DNA of 64,000 nt from Clostridium tertium (GTDB lineage Bacteria > Bacillota > Clostridia > Clostridiales > Clostridiaceae): assembly GCF_017873245.1 (NCBI RefSeq), contig NZ_JAGGJY010000004.1:124001-188000 (forward strand), read 5' to 3'. The notes under the pieces were generated by a model. The model did no database searches. It was not told the DNA's origin and worked only from the letters and a program-made list of their open reading frames with translations. The position numbers and the translations under genes were made by a program. Shown piece by piece: positions 18,443-26,777 of the stretch. How positions within the stretch are numbered: the stretch's first letter is position 1; each line of letters opens with the position of its first letter.

Positions 18443-19837
18443 TTACTTTATACCATTTATAACAAAATTAATTAGAAACAAAGCACTTACAACATACATT
18501 ATTGGATGTACATCCTTAGCTTCTTTTTTTACTATCTTAGCTAAGCAATATGTTACAAATCCAGCTGCCACACCATTTGAAATGCTTCCTGTAAAAGGCA
18601 TAAATGTCACTACGAAGAATGCTGGCATAGCTACTTCAAAATCGCTCCAATCAATATTTTTGAAGGATTCCATCATTAATATACCTACTACTATTAATGC
18701 TGGAGCGGTAGCTGCTGATGGCACCATACCCATTATAGGTGATATAAATAATGATAATATGAATAACACTGCTACTGTAACAGAAGTTAATCCAGTTCTT
18801 CCGCCTTGACCAATTCCTGCTGCACTTTCAACATATGTTGTTGTATTACTTGTTCCTAATAAAGCTCCTATTGAAGTGGCTGTTGCATCTGCAAATAAAG
18901 CTCTTTCTAATTTTGATGAAAAATTATTTCCACTTTCAAATAGCTTTTCATCATTATCATCAAATATTCCTGCTTTTCTTCCTGTTCCTAAAAATGTACC
19001 AATTGTATCAAAAGTATCTGATAAAGAAAATGCAAATATAGTAATTAATACTAAGGATATCTTAGATGGATCACTAAATAATCCTACAAAATCTAACTTA
19101 AAAAATGTTGGTGCTATGCTTGGGATTCCAAAACTAATTTGTGAAAAGTCAGGCACTTGTGTTACCCCCATAAAAATACCAACAACTGTAGTTAAAAGAA
19201 TTCCTAATAAGATTGCCCCTTTAAATTTAAGAAGCATTAATATAAGTGTAATCACTAGTCCTATTAGTGCCAATAATGCTACTGGATCCTTAAAATCAGT
19301 CATTGCTAGATTTACACTGTTAAATATTGATGAGTCTCCTGATGAAGCAATTTGATTAGCAGCCTCACCTGTAAAAGTAAGAAAATGAGCTTGTTTAATA
19401 CCTAAGAATGCAATGAAAAGGCCTATACCTCCTGAAATTGCATATTGAAGTGAATGAGGAATAGCTTGTATTATAATTTTTCTTATTTTAGTAGTAGTAA
19501 TAATAATATTGATAATTCCACAAATGAATACCATAGCTAAAGCTTGTTGCCATGTGAATCCAAGTCCCAATACTACTGTAAATGTAAAAAATGCATTTAA
19601 TCCCATCCCTGGTGCTTGTGCAAATGGAACATTTGCTACCAACCCCATAACTAGAGTTCCTATAGCCGCTGCAATAATTGTAGCAACAAAAACAGCATTT
19701 TTATCCATTCCTGCTGCTGCTAAAATAGATGGATTTACAAATAAAATATATGCCATTGTAAGAAATGTAGTTAATCCTGCCATTAATTCAGTTTTAACAT
19801 CTGTTCCATTTTCCTTAAGTTTAAAAAATTTATCCAT
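18443..19837 (-). CDS. AzgA/PbuG-type purine permease (NCS2 superfamily)
   Basis: Proton-coupled uptake of hypoxanthine/guanine-type bases is the usual role of this family (COG2252). 464 residues with about 12 to 14 membrane helices; family landmarks are TTFLTMAYILFVNPSIL near the N-terminus, QAPGMGLNAFFTF, and TSNTTTYVESAAGIGQGGRTG. I start at ATG 19837, directly after AGAGGGGGC, rather than at an ATG 15 codons earlier that would extend the protein through the ribosome site. No purine riboswitch is visible upstream, unlike many such genes. Monocistronic. Confidence 0.9.
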   Translation of the reverse strand: MDKFFKLKENGTDVKTELMAGLTTFLTMAYILFVNPSILAAAGMDKNAVFVATIIAAAIGTLVMGLVANVPFAQAPGMGLNAFFTFTVVLGLGFTWQQALAMVFICGIINIIITTTKIRKIIIQAIPHSLQYAISGGIGLFIAFLGIKQAHFLTFTGEAANQIASSGDSSIFNSVNLAMTDFKDPVALLALIGLVITLILMLLKFKGAILLGILLTTVVGIFMGVTQVPDFSQISFGIPSIAPTFFKLDFVGLFSDPSKISLVLITIFAFSLSDTFDTIGTFLGTGRKAGIFDDNDEKLFESGNNFSSKLERALFADATATSIGALLGTSNTTTYVESAAGIGQGGRTGLTSVTVAVLFILSLFISPIMGMVPSAATAPALIVVGILMMESFKNIDWSDFEVAMPAFFVVTFMPFTGSISNGVAAGFVTYCLAKIVKKEAKDVHPIMYVVSALFLINFVINGIK

Positions 19838-20109
19838 AATAGCCCCCTCTAATTTTCGAATATTATATAAATATATTATCATTTCATTCGTATTTAATCA
19901 ATATATTTTTTGCACTTTTTATTAATTATTACCAGTATATACATAAATTTTTACTTTCTACACTAAATCATCCCCTATTAATCCAGCAATAATTTCATAA
20001 AATCCGAACATTGTGTTGAATAAACATACCTCTACATTTTTTAGCTATATATACTTTAATTATAATTTTTTTATTTATTGATACACCATTTCAAATTAAT
20101 CACCATATA
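19838..20109. other. Divergent intergenic region, no purine aptamer
   Basis: AT-rich. I looked on the minus strand for a purine riboswitch (TATGG, TTTCTACC, CCGTAAA landmarks) and found none, and see no other named element before the + promoter at 20110. Confidence 0.5.
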
Positions 20110-20138
20110 TTTACAATAAAGTTTCAAAGTGTTATAAT
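20110..20138 (+). promoter_or_regulatory. Sigma-A promoter of the paired small genes
   Basis: TTTACA (20110-20115), 17-base spacer, TATAAT (20133-20138), about 60 bases before the first ATG. Confidence 0.7.
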
Positions 20139-20196
20139 ATGCATAACATTTATATATGTATTTAAAATAAATATATTGCTGAGAGGAGACTTTATT

Positions 20197-20541
20197 ATGA
20201 TTCCTACTATGCCAAACATGAATAATGTAGTAATTCATGTAAAGAACAATACATCTATGGATTTAGAAAAATGTACTATTGAACATACTGGAAAGGGTGG
20301 ACACCCTATTAAATTAGGCAATATCAAATCAATGGAAAAAACTAATGAAGAAATGTGTATCTTAACTTCACAAGAAAAATCAGATCTTATTTTTAGTTAT
20401 ACTCTAAACGGAGAAAAATATAGTTCAATCGTATACAACAACATAATTTTTTCTGATATTAGACCACTAACTATAAATATATCTGAAAACAATAATAACT
20501 TAATATTTAATACTGAAAGAATCTCTGGTAAAGATATCTAA
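20197..20541 (+). CDS. Hypothetical protein, first of a paralogous pair
   Basis: 114 residues, family not recognised. Starts at ATG 20197 after GAGAGGAG. It aligns along its length with the next gene: NNTSMDLEKCTIEHTGKGGHP and GGHPIKLGNIKSM match NHTAYNLENTTIERTGIGGHP and GGHPIELGTIKAM, and LNGEKYSSIVYNNIIFSDIRPLTI matches the equivalent segment there. The strand-rich pattern suggests a small beta-sandwich. No signal peptide or membrane helix, so cytoplasmic. Cotranscribed with its paralogue. Confidence 0.7.
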   Translation: MIPTMPNMNNVVIHVKNNTSMDLEKCTIEHTGKGGHPIKLGNIKSMEKTNEEMCILTSQEKSDLIFSYTLNGEKYSSIVYNNIIFSDIRPLTINISENNNNLIFNTERISGKDI

Positions 20542-20569
20542 TAATTATTTAAATAAGGAGTGCTTATAA

Positions 20570-20962
20570 ATGAAAAGAGAAGTTCAAAAATTTCCTGTTT
20601 CTTGGTTGCTTTTTAGTAGTGATTTTAATAGACACAACACAATTATATATATAAAGAATCACACAGCTTATAACTTAGAGAATACTACTATTGAAAGAAC
20701 TGGCATAGGTGGACATCCTATTGAATTAGGAACTATAAAAGCAATGAGTAGTGATGTTAATGAAGAAATGTATCCTTCACCAATTATGGAAAAATCCGAT
20801 TTAATCTTAAATTACGTATTAAATGGTGAAAATCACAGTTCAGTTATACACGGCAATATATTTCTTACAGATATTAGACCTATAGTCATTGATATAATTG
20901 AAGAAAATGGGGAATTAATTTTTTCAGCAACTCGTATAAAACATGAAGATATAATTAATTAA
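20570..20962 (+). CDS. Hypothetical protein, second of a paralogous pair
   Basis: 130 residues, paralogue of the preceding gene, with an extra N-terminal stretch (MKREVQKFPVSWLLFSS). Shared landmarks are N-x-ENTTIERTG, GGHPIELG, EKSDLILNYVLNGE and DIRPIVIDI. TAAGGAG precedes the ATG and the gap to the first gene is 28 bases. The conserved TGxGGHP motif could be a binding loop. No function can be assigned from sequence; tandem duplication with moderate divergence is clear. Confidence 0.7.
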   Translation: MKREVQKFPVSWLLFSSDFNRHNTIIYIKNHTAYNLENTTIERTGIGGHPIELGTIKAMSSDVNEEMYPSPIMEKSDLILNYVLNGENHSSVIHGNIFLTDIRPIVIDIIEENGELIFSATRIKHEDIIN

Positions 20963-21000
20963 AAATAAAAGCGAGGACTTAGTGCCTCACTTTTATTTTA
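20963..21000. terminator. Terminator after the paralogous pair
   Basis: Stem AATAAAAGCGAGG / CCTCACTTTTATT with one mismatch, followed by T-rich sequence, lying between convergent genes. Confidence 0.8.
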
Positions 21001-21007
21001 CTCTAAA

Positions 21008-21700
21008 TTATTTCTTTTCATCTTCAGTCACTCTTCCATCTGAGCTACTTACAGGAATTGCTTCTCCTAAAAATTTAGGTTCTGGTTTTAATATATTTAC
21101 GTAGACAAAGTCTTTTAATTGTGCTAATAACTCACGCTTTTTATAACTATCCATCAATTGATATTGTCTTTTATCTGACTTTATTCCATAAGCATCTATT
21201 CCTAATTTTCTGGCTATATATAAAGCTCTTGGCAAATGATACTCATTAGTTACTATTATTGCCTTATCAACTTTAAAAATCTCTTTTGCCCTATACATTG
21301 TATCATAAGTACTGAAGCCTGCATGATCCATAAATATTATCTTTTCATCTATATCATTTTGTAATATATACTTTTTCATAGATCCAACTTCATTATATTC
21401 TTCTCTACCATGATCTCCACTTAATAAAAATGTATTTCCTAATCCAGCCTCAAAGGCTTCTAAAGAAGTTTCTAATCTATCAACTAATATATCTGATGGT
21501 GTTCCATCTGCTCTGACTCCGGCCCCCAGCACTATAATCGCATCATTTTCACTAGGAATATCTTCAATATTATAAATATATTTTTTATAGCTATTGACTG
21601 TTGAAATGGTTATACTTATGGATATTATAAATATCATTAGTAATATTATAAATATACTCATAATTCTTCTTCCCCACTTCTTAAATTTCAAATTTCTCAT
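21008..21700 (-). CDS. YdcF/SanA-family (DUF218) membrane-anchored protein
   Basis: 230 residues. An N-terminal membrane helix (about 14-33) anchors a DUF218 domain outside the cytoplasm. Family motifs: DAIIVLGAGVRADG, SGDHGREEYNEVGSM, STYDTMYRAKEIF and VTNEYHLPRALYIARKLGI. Members such as SanA influence envelope permeability; the chemistry is not established. The C-terminal 25 residues are polar and probably flexible. It lies 17 bases after the GNAT gene and is cotranscribed with it. An internal ATG after the basic N-terminus is a possible alternative start. Confidence 0.85.
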   Translation of the reverse strand: MRNLKFKKWGRRIMSIFIILLMIFIISISITISTVNSYKKYIYNIEDIPSENDAIIVLGAGVRADGTPSDILVDRLETSLEAFEAGLGNTFLLSGDHGREEYNEVGSMKKYILQNDIDEKIIFMDHAGFSTYDTMYRAKEIFKVDKAIIVTNEYHLPRALYIARKLGIDAYGIKSDKRQYQLMDSYKKRELLAQLKDFVYVNILKPEPKFLGEAIPVSSSDGRVTEDEKK

Positions 21701-21717
21701 GAAATTATCCTGATATA

Positions 21718-22188
21718 TTATATTCCATACTTCATTTTAATGTGTGGAATTCCTGCTTCATCATAATCATTTGATACTTCCTTAAACCCAACAGACTTAT
21801 ACAATTCTTTTATATAGCTTTGTGCTGATATTGTTATTTTTTCTTGTTTAAAATGCTTATGTATCTCTTGTATTGCTTTAATCATCATTTCTTTAGCTAA
21901 TTTTTTACCTCTATACTCTTTTAAAACTAGCACTCTTCCTATAGATGCCTCTTCATAAGATAATCCTGGTGGTAATAATCTGCAATACCCTACTACTTTT
22001 TCTTCCCCATCTTTATTATCTATTGCAAATAAGTGCACACACTTCTTATCTTTATCATCAAAATCATTTTCACAAGTTATTTCTTGTTCGCAAGCAAAAA
22101 CTTCATATCTAGCTTTAGCTATTTCATAAAGTTCACTTATGTTAAGTTCATTAAAATGCTTGCTTCTAAACTCAATTTTCTTCTCCAT
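21718..22188 (-). CDS. ElaA-like GNAT acetyltransferase
   Basis: 156 residues, GCN5-related N-acetyltransferase fold of the ElaA type. The N-terminal LYEIAKARYEVFACEQEI segment (YxVFxxEQ) is typical of ElaA. The acetyl-CoA loop is VLVLKEYRGKKLAKEMM (about residues 88-104), and the C-terminal YKSVGFKEVSNDYDEAGIPHIKM closes the fold. The substrate is unknown. First gene of an operon with the YdcF-like protein. A typical AGGAG site precedes the ATG. Confidence 0.85.
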   Translation of the reverse strand: MEKKIEFRSKHFNELNISELYEIAKARYEVFACEQEITCENDFDDKDKKCVHLFAIDNKDGEEKVVGYCRLLPPGLSYEEASIGRVLVLKEYRGKKLAKEMMIKAIQEIHKHFKQEKITISAQSYIKELYKSVGFKEVSNDYDEAGIPHIKMKYGI

Positions 22189-22450
22189 AAAATACTCCTT
22201 TTAAATCACAAATTTTAGTATATTATAATTATAATATTATTATTTTATATTTTCCATAAATAGCTATATTTCAATAGTAATATACTCATAATAATATTAT
22301 AATATCTTAATAAATTTATTTATTTTGCATTTTTAAGAATACCATTCTATTTTAATGCTATTCTTATTATTTTTAGCTTTTTAGAAGATTTTAATTAAAT
22401 TTAAAGATTGTCTTCACCAACTCATAGTATTAATATTAAAATAAATTTAA

Positions 22451-22465
22451 ATGAACATTGTTCAT
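22451..22465. promoter_or_regulatory. Palindromic operator before the ABC exporter
   Basis: ATGAACATTGTTCAT is a perfect 15-base palindrome (7-base arms, one central base) just upstream of the AAGGAGG site. Such sites often bind TetR-family repressors of ABC exporters. No regulator gene is adjacent. Confidence 0.5.
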
Positions 22466-22480
22466 AAGGAGGTTTTATAT

Positions 22481-23227
22481 TTGGTAATTGAAATTAAAAA
22501 TTTAGTTAAAAATTATAAAGATTTTACAGCAGTAGATATAAAAGATTTAACCATTAAAGAAGGTGAAATTTTCGGATTTTTAGGGCCAAATGGTGCTGGA
22601 AAAACTACTACTATAAGTATTTTGAGTGGCCTATACTCTAAGTATTCTGGAGATATTAAAATCTTTGGAAAAGATATTAAAGAAGATCCATTATTTATAA
22701 AGAAAAACTTAGGTGTAGTTCCACAAGACTTAGCTTTAATAGATGATTTAACAGCTGAAGAAAATGTTAAGTTTTTTGGTGAGCTATATGGTTTAAAAGG
22801 AAAAAATCTAAAAGATGCTGTTAAAGAAACATTAGAATTTGTTGGACTTTGGGATAGAAAAAAAGACTTTCCTCCTAAATTTTCTGGTGGAATGAAAAGA
22901 AGATTAAATATAGCTTGTGCTATTGTTCATAAACCAAATTTAATAATTTTTGATGAGCCAACAGTTGGTATTGATCCTCAGTCAAGAAATAATATTTTGG
23001 AAACTATAAAGAAACTTAATGAACAAGGCTCCACTATAATTTATACTTCTCACTATATGGAAGAAGTTGATGCTATTTGTTCTGATATTTGTATAGTTGA
23101 CCATGGACAAATTATTGCAAAAGGTACAAATGATGAACTTAAGGCTTTAGTTAAACATGAGGACGGAAGCGTTGCCTCACTAGAAGAAGTATTCCTTCAA
23201 CTTACTGGCAGAAGTCTTAGAGACTAG
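22481..23227 (+). CDS. ABC exporter ATP-binding protein
   Basis: ATPase of an ABC-2 multidrug-type exporter, 248 residues. Walker A FLGPNGAGKTTT, signature FSGGMKRRLNIACA, Walker B LIIFDEPTVGIDPQS, switch His in YTSHYMEEVD. I take the TTG at 22481, seven bases after AAGGAGG, as the start; an ATG at 22451 would translate through the operator and the ribosome site. Followed by two permease genes, giving the common one-ATPase/two-permease layout. Confidence 0.9.
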   Translation: MVIEIKNLVKNYKDFTAVDIKDLTIKEGEIFGFLGPNGAGKTTTISILSGLYSKYSGDIKIFGKDIKEDPLFIKKNLGVVPQDLALIDDLTAEENVKFFGELYGLKGKNLKDAVKETLEFVGLWDRKKDFPPKFSGGMKRRLNIACAIVHKPNLIIFDEPTVGIDPQSRNNILETIKKLNEQGSTIIYTSHYMEEVDAICSDICIVDHGQIIAKGTNDELKALVKHEDGSVASLEEVFLQLTGRSLRD

Positions 23228-23240
23228 GGAGGATTTCTAT

Positions 23241-24359
23241 ATGAAAATTTTAACAATAGTAAAATATAGACTGATTCAATCAGTCAGAGATATTCAAAGC
23301 CTTATATCAATGATATTAATTCCTATATTTTTAATATTAATTTTAGGAAATGCATTAAAGAATAATGATGATTTCACAGCAAGAACTATTGATAAAGTAA
23401 ATTTACTATATATAAATGAAGATTCAACTGATGGTGCTAAAGCTTTTGAAAACTTTATAAACTTAGATGAACTTGGAGATATAATTCAAACTGAGAAAAT
23501 TAATGATATTGAAGAAGGAAAAAAATTAATTGAAAGCAGAAAATATGATGCTTTAGTTGTTTACGATGAAAATTCTACTGGTAAGCTTCAGCTAATAGGT
23601 TCTGAATATAATCAACTTGGAGTTTCAATAGTCAAAGGCATAATTGAAACATATTCATCTTCTGCAAATGCTATGGAAGCACTAGCTAAAATTCAAGCTA
23701 GACATTTTAATATAGAAGAAAATAATAACTTTCAAGATGAGGCAATATCTGTATCAGGTAAAAAGCCCTCTGCTATAGATTATTATGCTATAACAATGCT
23801 TGTAATGATAATAATGTATGGATCAATTTATGCTAACTTCGCCATAGATAAGTCTTATTATGGCTCAGTTGGATATAGATTTAGATCTACTCCTTTAAAT
23901 CTTGGTGAAATATTTATTGGAGAAGCTATAGGAGTAATTATAACTATAATGATTCAAGTATTAATTCTACTCTTAATATCATACTTAGCCTTTGGAGTAA
24001 ACTTTGAGACCAGCCTTCCAATTATATTATTATCAGCATTTTCATTATCAGTATTATCTACAATGTTAGGTATTTTTGCCATAATGATTACTAAAAAAGG
24101 CTTAATAGGTCTAGCTTTATTAAATGTTATAGTACCTATATTTACATTCTTAAGTGGAGGCTTTGTTAAAGTAAACTTTAGTGGAATAATTGGAACTATC
24201 TCTAAGTTAACTCCTAATTATTTAGCTTCAAATGCCATGTTTAAATCAATTTATGGCGGAGCTACAAATGAAGTTTTATTTAGCATAATAGGTCTTTGGA
24301 TTATGTCTGCTCTTCTATTTTTAGGAGCAAATATAATAGGAAGGAGTGAAAGAGTATGA
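23241..24359 (+). CDS. ABC-2 family exporter permease
   Basis: 372 residues. One N-terminal membrane helix (about 20-37), a large outside domain to about residue 175, then five helices; ABC-2 fold of the YhgE/LinJ-like drug exporter type. An AGGGAGG site is placed 7 bases before the ATG. It overlaps the second permease by four bases (ATGA), so the two are probably made in equal amounts and form a heterodimer with the ATPase. The substrate is unknown. Confidence 0.87.
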   Translation: MKILTIVKYRLIQSVRDIQSLISMILIPIFLILILGNALKNNDDFTARTIDKVNLLYINEDSTDGAKAFENFINLDELGDIIQTEKINDIEEGKKLIESRKYDALVVYDENSTGKLQLIGSEYNQLGVSIVKGIIETYSSSANAMEALAKIQARHFNIEENNNFQDEAISVSGKKPSAIDYYAITMLVMIIMYGSIYANFAIDKSYYGSVGYRFRSTPLNLGEIFIGEAIGVIITIMIQVLILLLISYLAFGVNFETSLPIILLSAFSLSVLSTMLGIFAIMITKKGLIGLALLNVIVPIFTFLSGGFVKVNFSGIIGTISKLTPNYLASNAMFKSIYGGATNEVLFSIIGLWIMSALLFLGANIIGRSERV

Positions 24360-25459
24360 CAATATTTAAAGCAACATTAAAAAGATTATTCAGACAAAAA
24401 TTAAATCTTTTATTCTTAATAGTATTACCTCTAATATTTATGTTCATTGCATTTTCAGGCTCAAATGGTACTCCACCTTTAAAGGTAACTATTATAGACG
24501 AAGATAATACAGACATTACAAAAGATATTATTAAAAATATTGAGGATAAAGCAGAAGTAAACTTTAATTCTAAAGAAACTATTCAAGATAATTTAATTAA
24601 CAATGAAATAGATTATGCAATAATTATTCCTAAAGGTTATACTGATTCTTTAATAAGTGGAAATGATGCTACTTTAAAAACCTTTGAATCAAAGGAAGGA
24701 AATACTTCTATAGCTATAAAAGAATCATTAAATAATTATATAAATATATTGAAGACATTTGCTAAGAACTCTAATGGTGATAAGCAAAAGTTCTATGATG
24801 CAGTTAAATATTACTCAGAAGGTTCTTATGAACTGTCTTATACAAGTATAGATAAGGGTGAAGGAAATAAATCTAAAACAGATACTGCTATGGCATTTAT
24901 AGTACTAAATTTATTATTTTCTGCAACATCAGCAACTAACATAATACTAAAAGATAGAGAGAAAAATGTATTTACAAGATTATTTACTACACCAATAACA
25001 CGCTTTAAATATATATTTGAAAGCTTATTATCATTCTTAGTAATTACATTTATCCAAATTACTTTATACTTCATGTTATTTAAGTATGCTTTTAAATTTA
25101 ACTTAGGAGATTCACCATTAAGTCTTTATATAATGTTCTTGATATTTGGAGTATTTACAATTTCTCTTGGAGTATTTATTACTACTCATTCAAAAGATTT
25201 AAGAATATCTGGAACTATAAGTACTCTTGTGATCCTTCCATTTGCAATGCTTGGAGGATGCTTTTGGCCAAGAGATATAATGCCAACAATATTAAAAAAC
25301 ATTTCTAAAGTTGTTCCAACTACATGGATAAATACATCTAATAGTAATATACTTTATGGTTCAACACTAAGTAATGAAATTACTACTATAGTATTACTAC
25401 TAGGAATTTCATTAATACTATTAGGACTATCATCAAATAAATTAAAAAATAAAGCATAA
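24356..25459 (+). CDS. ABC-2 family exporter permease, second subunit
   Basis: 367 residues with the same layout as the preceding permease: a first helix near residues 15-35, an extracytoplasmic domain with short strands, and five C-terminal helices. LKDREKNVFTRLFTTPITR after the second helix is the ABC-2 coupling region. GGAAGGAG lies inside the end of the upstream gene. Last gene of the operon, closed by a strong terminator. Confidence 0.87.
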   Translation: MTIFKATLKRLFRQKLNLLFLIVLPLIFMFIAFSGSNGTPPLKVTIIDEDNTDITKDIIKNIEDKAEVNFNSKETIQDNLINNEIDYAIIIPKGYTDSLISGNDATLKTFESKEGNTSIAIKESLNNYINILKTFAKNSNGDKQKFYDAVKYYSEGSYELSYTSIDKGEGNKSKTDTAMAFIVLNLLFSATSATNIILKDREKNVFTRLFTTPITRFKYIFESLLSFLVITFIQITLYFMLFKYAFKFNLGDSPLSLYIMFLIFGVFTISLGVFITTHSKDLRISGTISTLVILPFAMLGGCFWPRDIMPTILKNISKVVPTTWINTSNSNILYGSTLSNEITTIVLLLGISLILLGLSSNKLKNKA

Positions 25460-25473
25460 TAAAATGCTAAAAT

Positions 25474-25510
25474 AAAAAGGATACAACAAGTATCCTTTTT
25501 ATTTTTTTAT
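25474..25510 (+). terminator. Terminator of the ABC exporter operon
   Basis: Perfect 11-bp stem AAAAAGGATAC / GTATCCTTTTT around AACAA, followed by ATTTTTTTATTTTT. Confidence 0.93.
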
Positions 25511-25577
25511 TTTTATGGAACCTTTTTATATATTTAATCGTCTATAATGTGAATCGATTAAGACGGGGACATTAATA

Positions 25578-25688
25578 ATGGTTAATGAACTATTATTCAA
25601 AAAAGCTGTAGAAGGCGATAAGGATAGCTTTATAAAATTAATAGAGCCAATTAAAGAAAACTTATATAGAGTAGCCTTTGTATATTAA
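25578..25688 (+). pseudogene. Remnant of an ECF sigma factor gene
   Basis: Codes for about 36 residues (LFKKAVEGDKDSFIKLIEP, then ENLYRVAFVY) that match the start of region 2 of an ECF sigma factor, and then stops. The remaining three quarters of the gene is missing: the next bases already read, in another frame, as the start of the anti-sigma protein. A deletion has joined the two. Confidence 0.75.
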
Positions 25689-26700
25689 AAAAGAAAGATA
25701 TAAAAATAGATTATATAAAAGTTTCTTCAAAATTGGATGATATTATTAAAATCTCTGTATATGAAGGATATGATACAACATTTAGTAAAAGCCTATCAAA
25801 TAAGAAATCTAAAAAGTTTAATAAGAATATAGTTGCAGCAACTATATTGGTAGCTTTAGGCATAACAGCATTCGGCTCAATATTTATTGCAGCAGTTAAA
25901 TTAACCATGTTTGATATAAAAAATTATCTAGGAGTTAATTATAAATTAGATGAGTATAGCACTGTAGTTAATGAAGCTATAATCAAAAACGGAATAACAA
26001 TTCAATTAAATGAAGTTATTTTATACAAAGATGAAATTATTTTCTCAACAACAATAAAATCAGATAAAAAACTAGGTGATAATGGAAATATAATGGTATT
26101 TGGGAATGTATATATTAATGGTAAAAAAGTATCTAACTCAGCTGGAGGTTCATGAAATCAAATTGATGATTATACTTAAGAAAGTGTACTTTCATACACA
26201 TTAGATAAAGAGTTAGAAAGAGGAGATTTATATATAGAAATAAAATACGATGAAGCTCTTTTAAGCATAGATGAAAAAGAAAATAAAGTATAAGCCCCAT
26301 GGAACTTCGAATTCATTTCTAACGGCGATGCTTTATCTACAAATACAAATAGTATAAATTTAAATAACTAATTTACACTAGACAATGGTCAAAAGATAAT
26401 ACTTAATAAATATAGAAGTAATGCTGTAGGGGAAAAGATTTACTATTCTGTTGAAAATAAAGATAGAAATAACGTATATTCATTAGAATTAATAGGATAT
26501 GATGATTTAGGAAATGAAGTTAAGTTTTATAGTTCTTATGAAGAAATGACTAACGGCTTATAAAGAAATCAAACTGAAATTTCACAAGATTCAAAAGCAT
26601 TAACATTAACACATATGCAGTAGCCTTTCCAAAAGAAAGCGTTAGGATGAGCAATAATTACAAAAAGGTTGGTGAAGAGTTAACTATAAAATTAAAGTAG
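25685..26700 (+). pseudogene. Decayed DUF4179-type anti-sigma factor
   Basis: One long frame resembles anti-sigma proteins that follow ECF sigma genes: a short cytoplasmic part (KKDIKIDYIKVSSKLDDII), a membrane helix (IVAATILVALGITAFGSIFI), then a strand-rich extracytoplasmic domain. It is interrupted by in-frame stops at 26153 (TGA), 26177, 26291, 26369 and 26561 (all TAA). Near 26590-26610 the frame shifts, after which the natural C-terminus continues to a TAG at 26698. Codon usage and sense between the stops are well kept, so the decay looks fairly recent. Four of the TAA stops could each arise from a Gln CAA by one C-to-T change. Confidence 0.82.
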
Positions 26701-26715
26701 TTTTACTTTTCTTAT

Positions 26716-26760
26716 AAAAATGTAGTTACTTTATTTTTTATTAAAGTAACTACATTTTTT
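26716..26760. terminator. Bidirectional terminator between the anti-sigma remnant and proA
   Basis: An 18-bp stem, AAAAATGTAGTTACTTTA paired with its complement around TTTTTTAT, with T runs on both sides. Confidence 0.92.
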
Positions 26761-26777
26761 ATACTATTATTTTAAAC

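Noticed and set aside
18582..19925. Several plus-strand ORFs over the purine permease
   Set aside because: Antisense shadows of a membrane protein gene; no ribosome sites, and not plausible proteins.
18316..20110. Purine riboswitch upstream of the AzgA-type permease
   Set aside because: None of the aptamer landmarks (TATGG, TTTCTACC, CCGTAAA) is present on the minus strand upstream of the gene.
25733..26155. Intact 140-residue membrane protein from TTG 25733
   Set aside because: The homology continues through several stop codons and upstream of the TTG; it is a fragment of a decayed anti-sigma gene.
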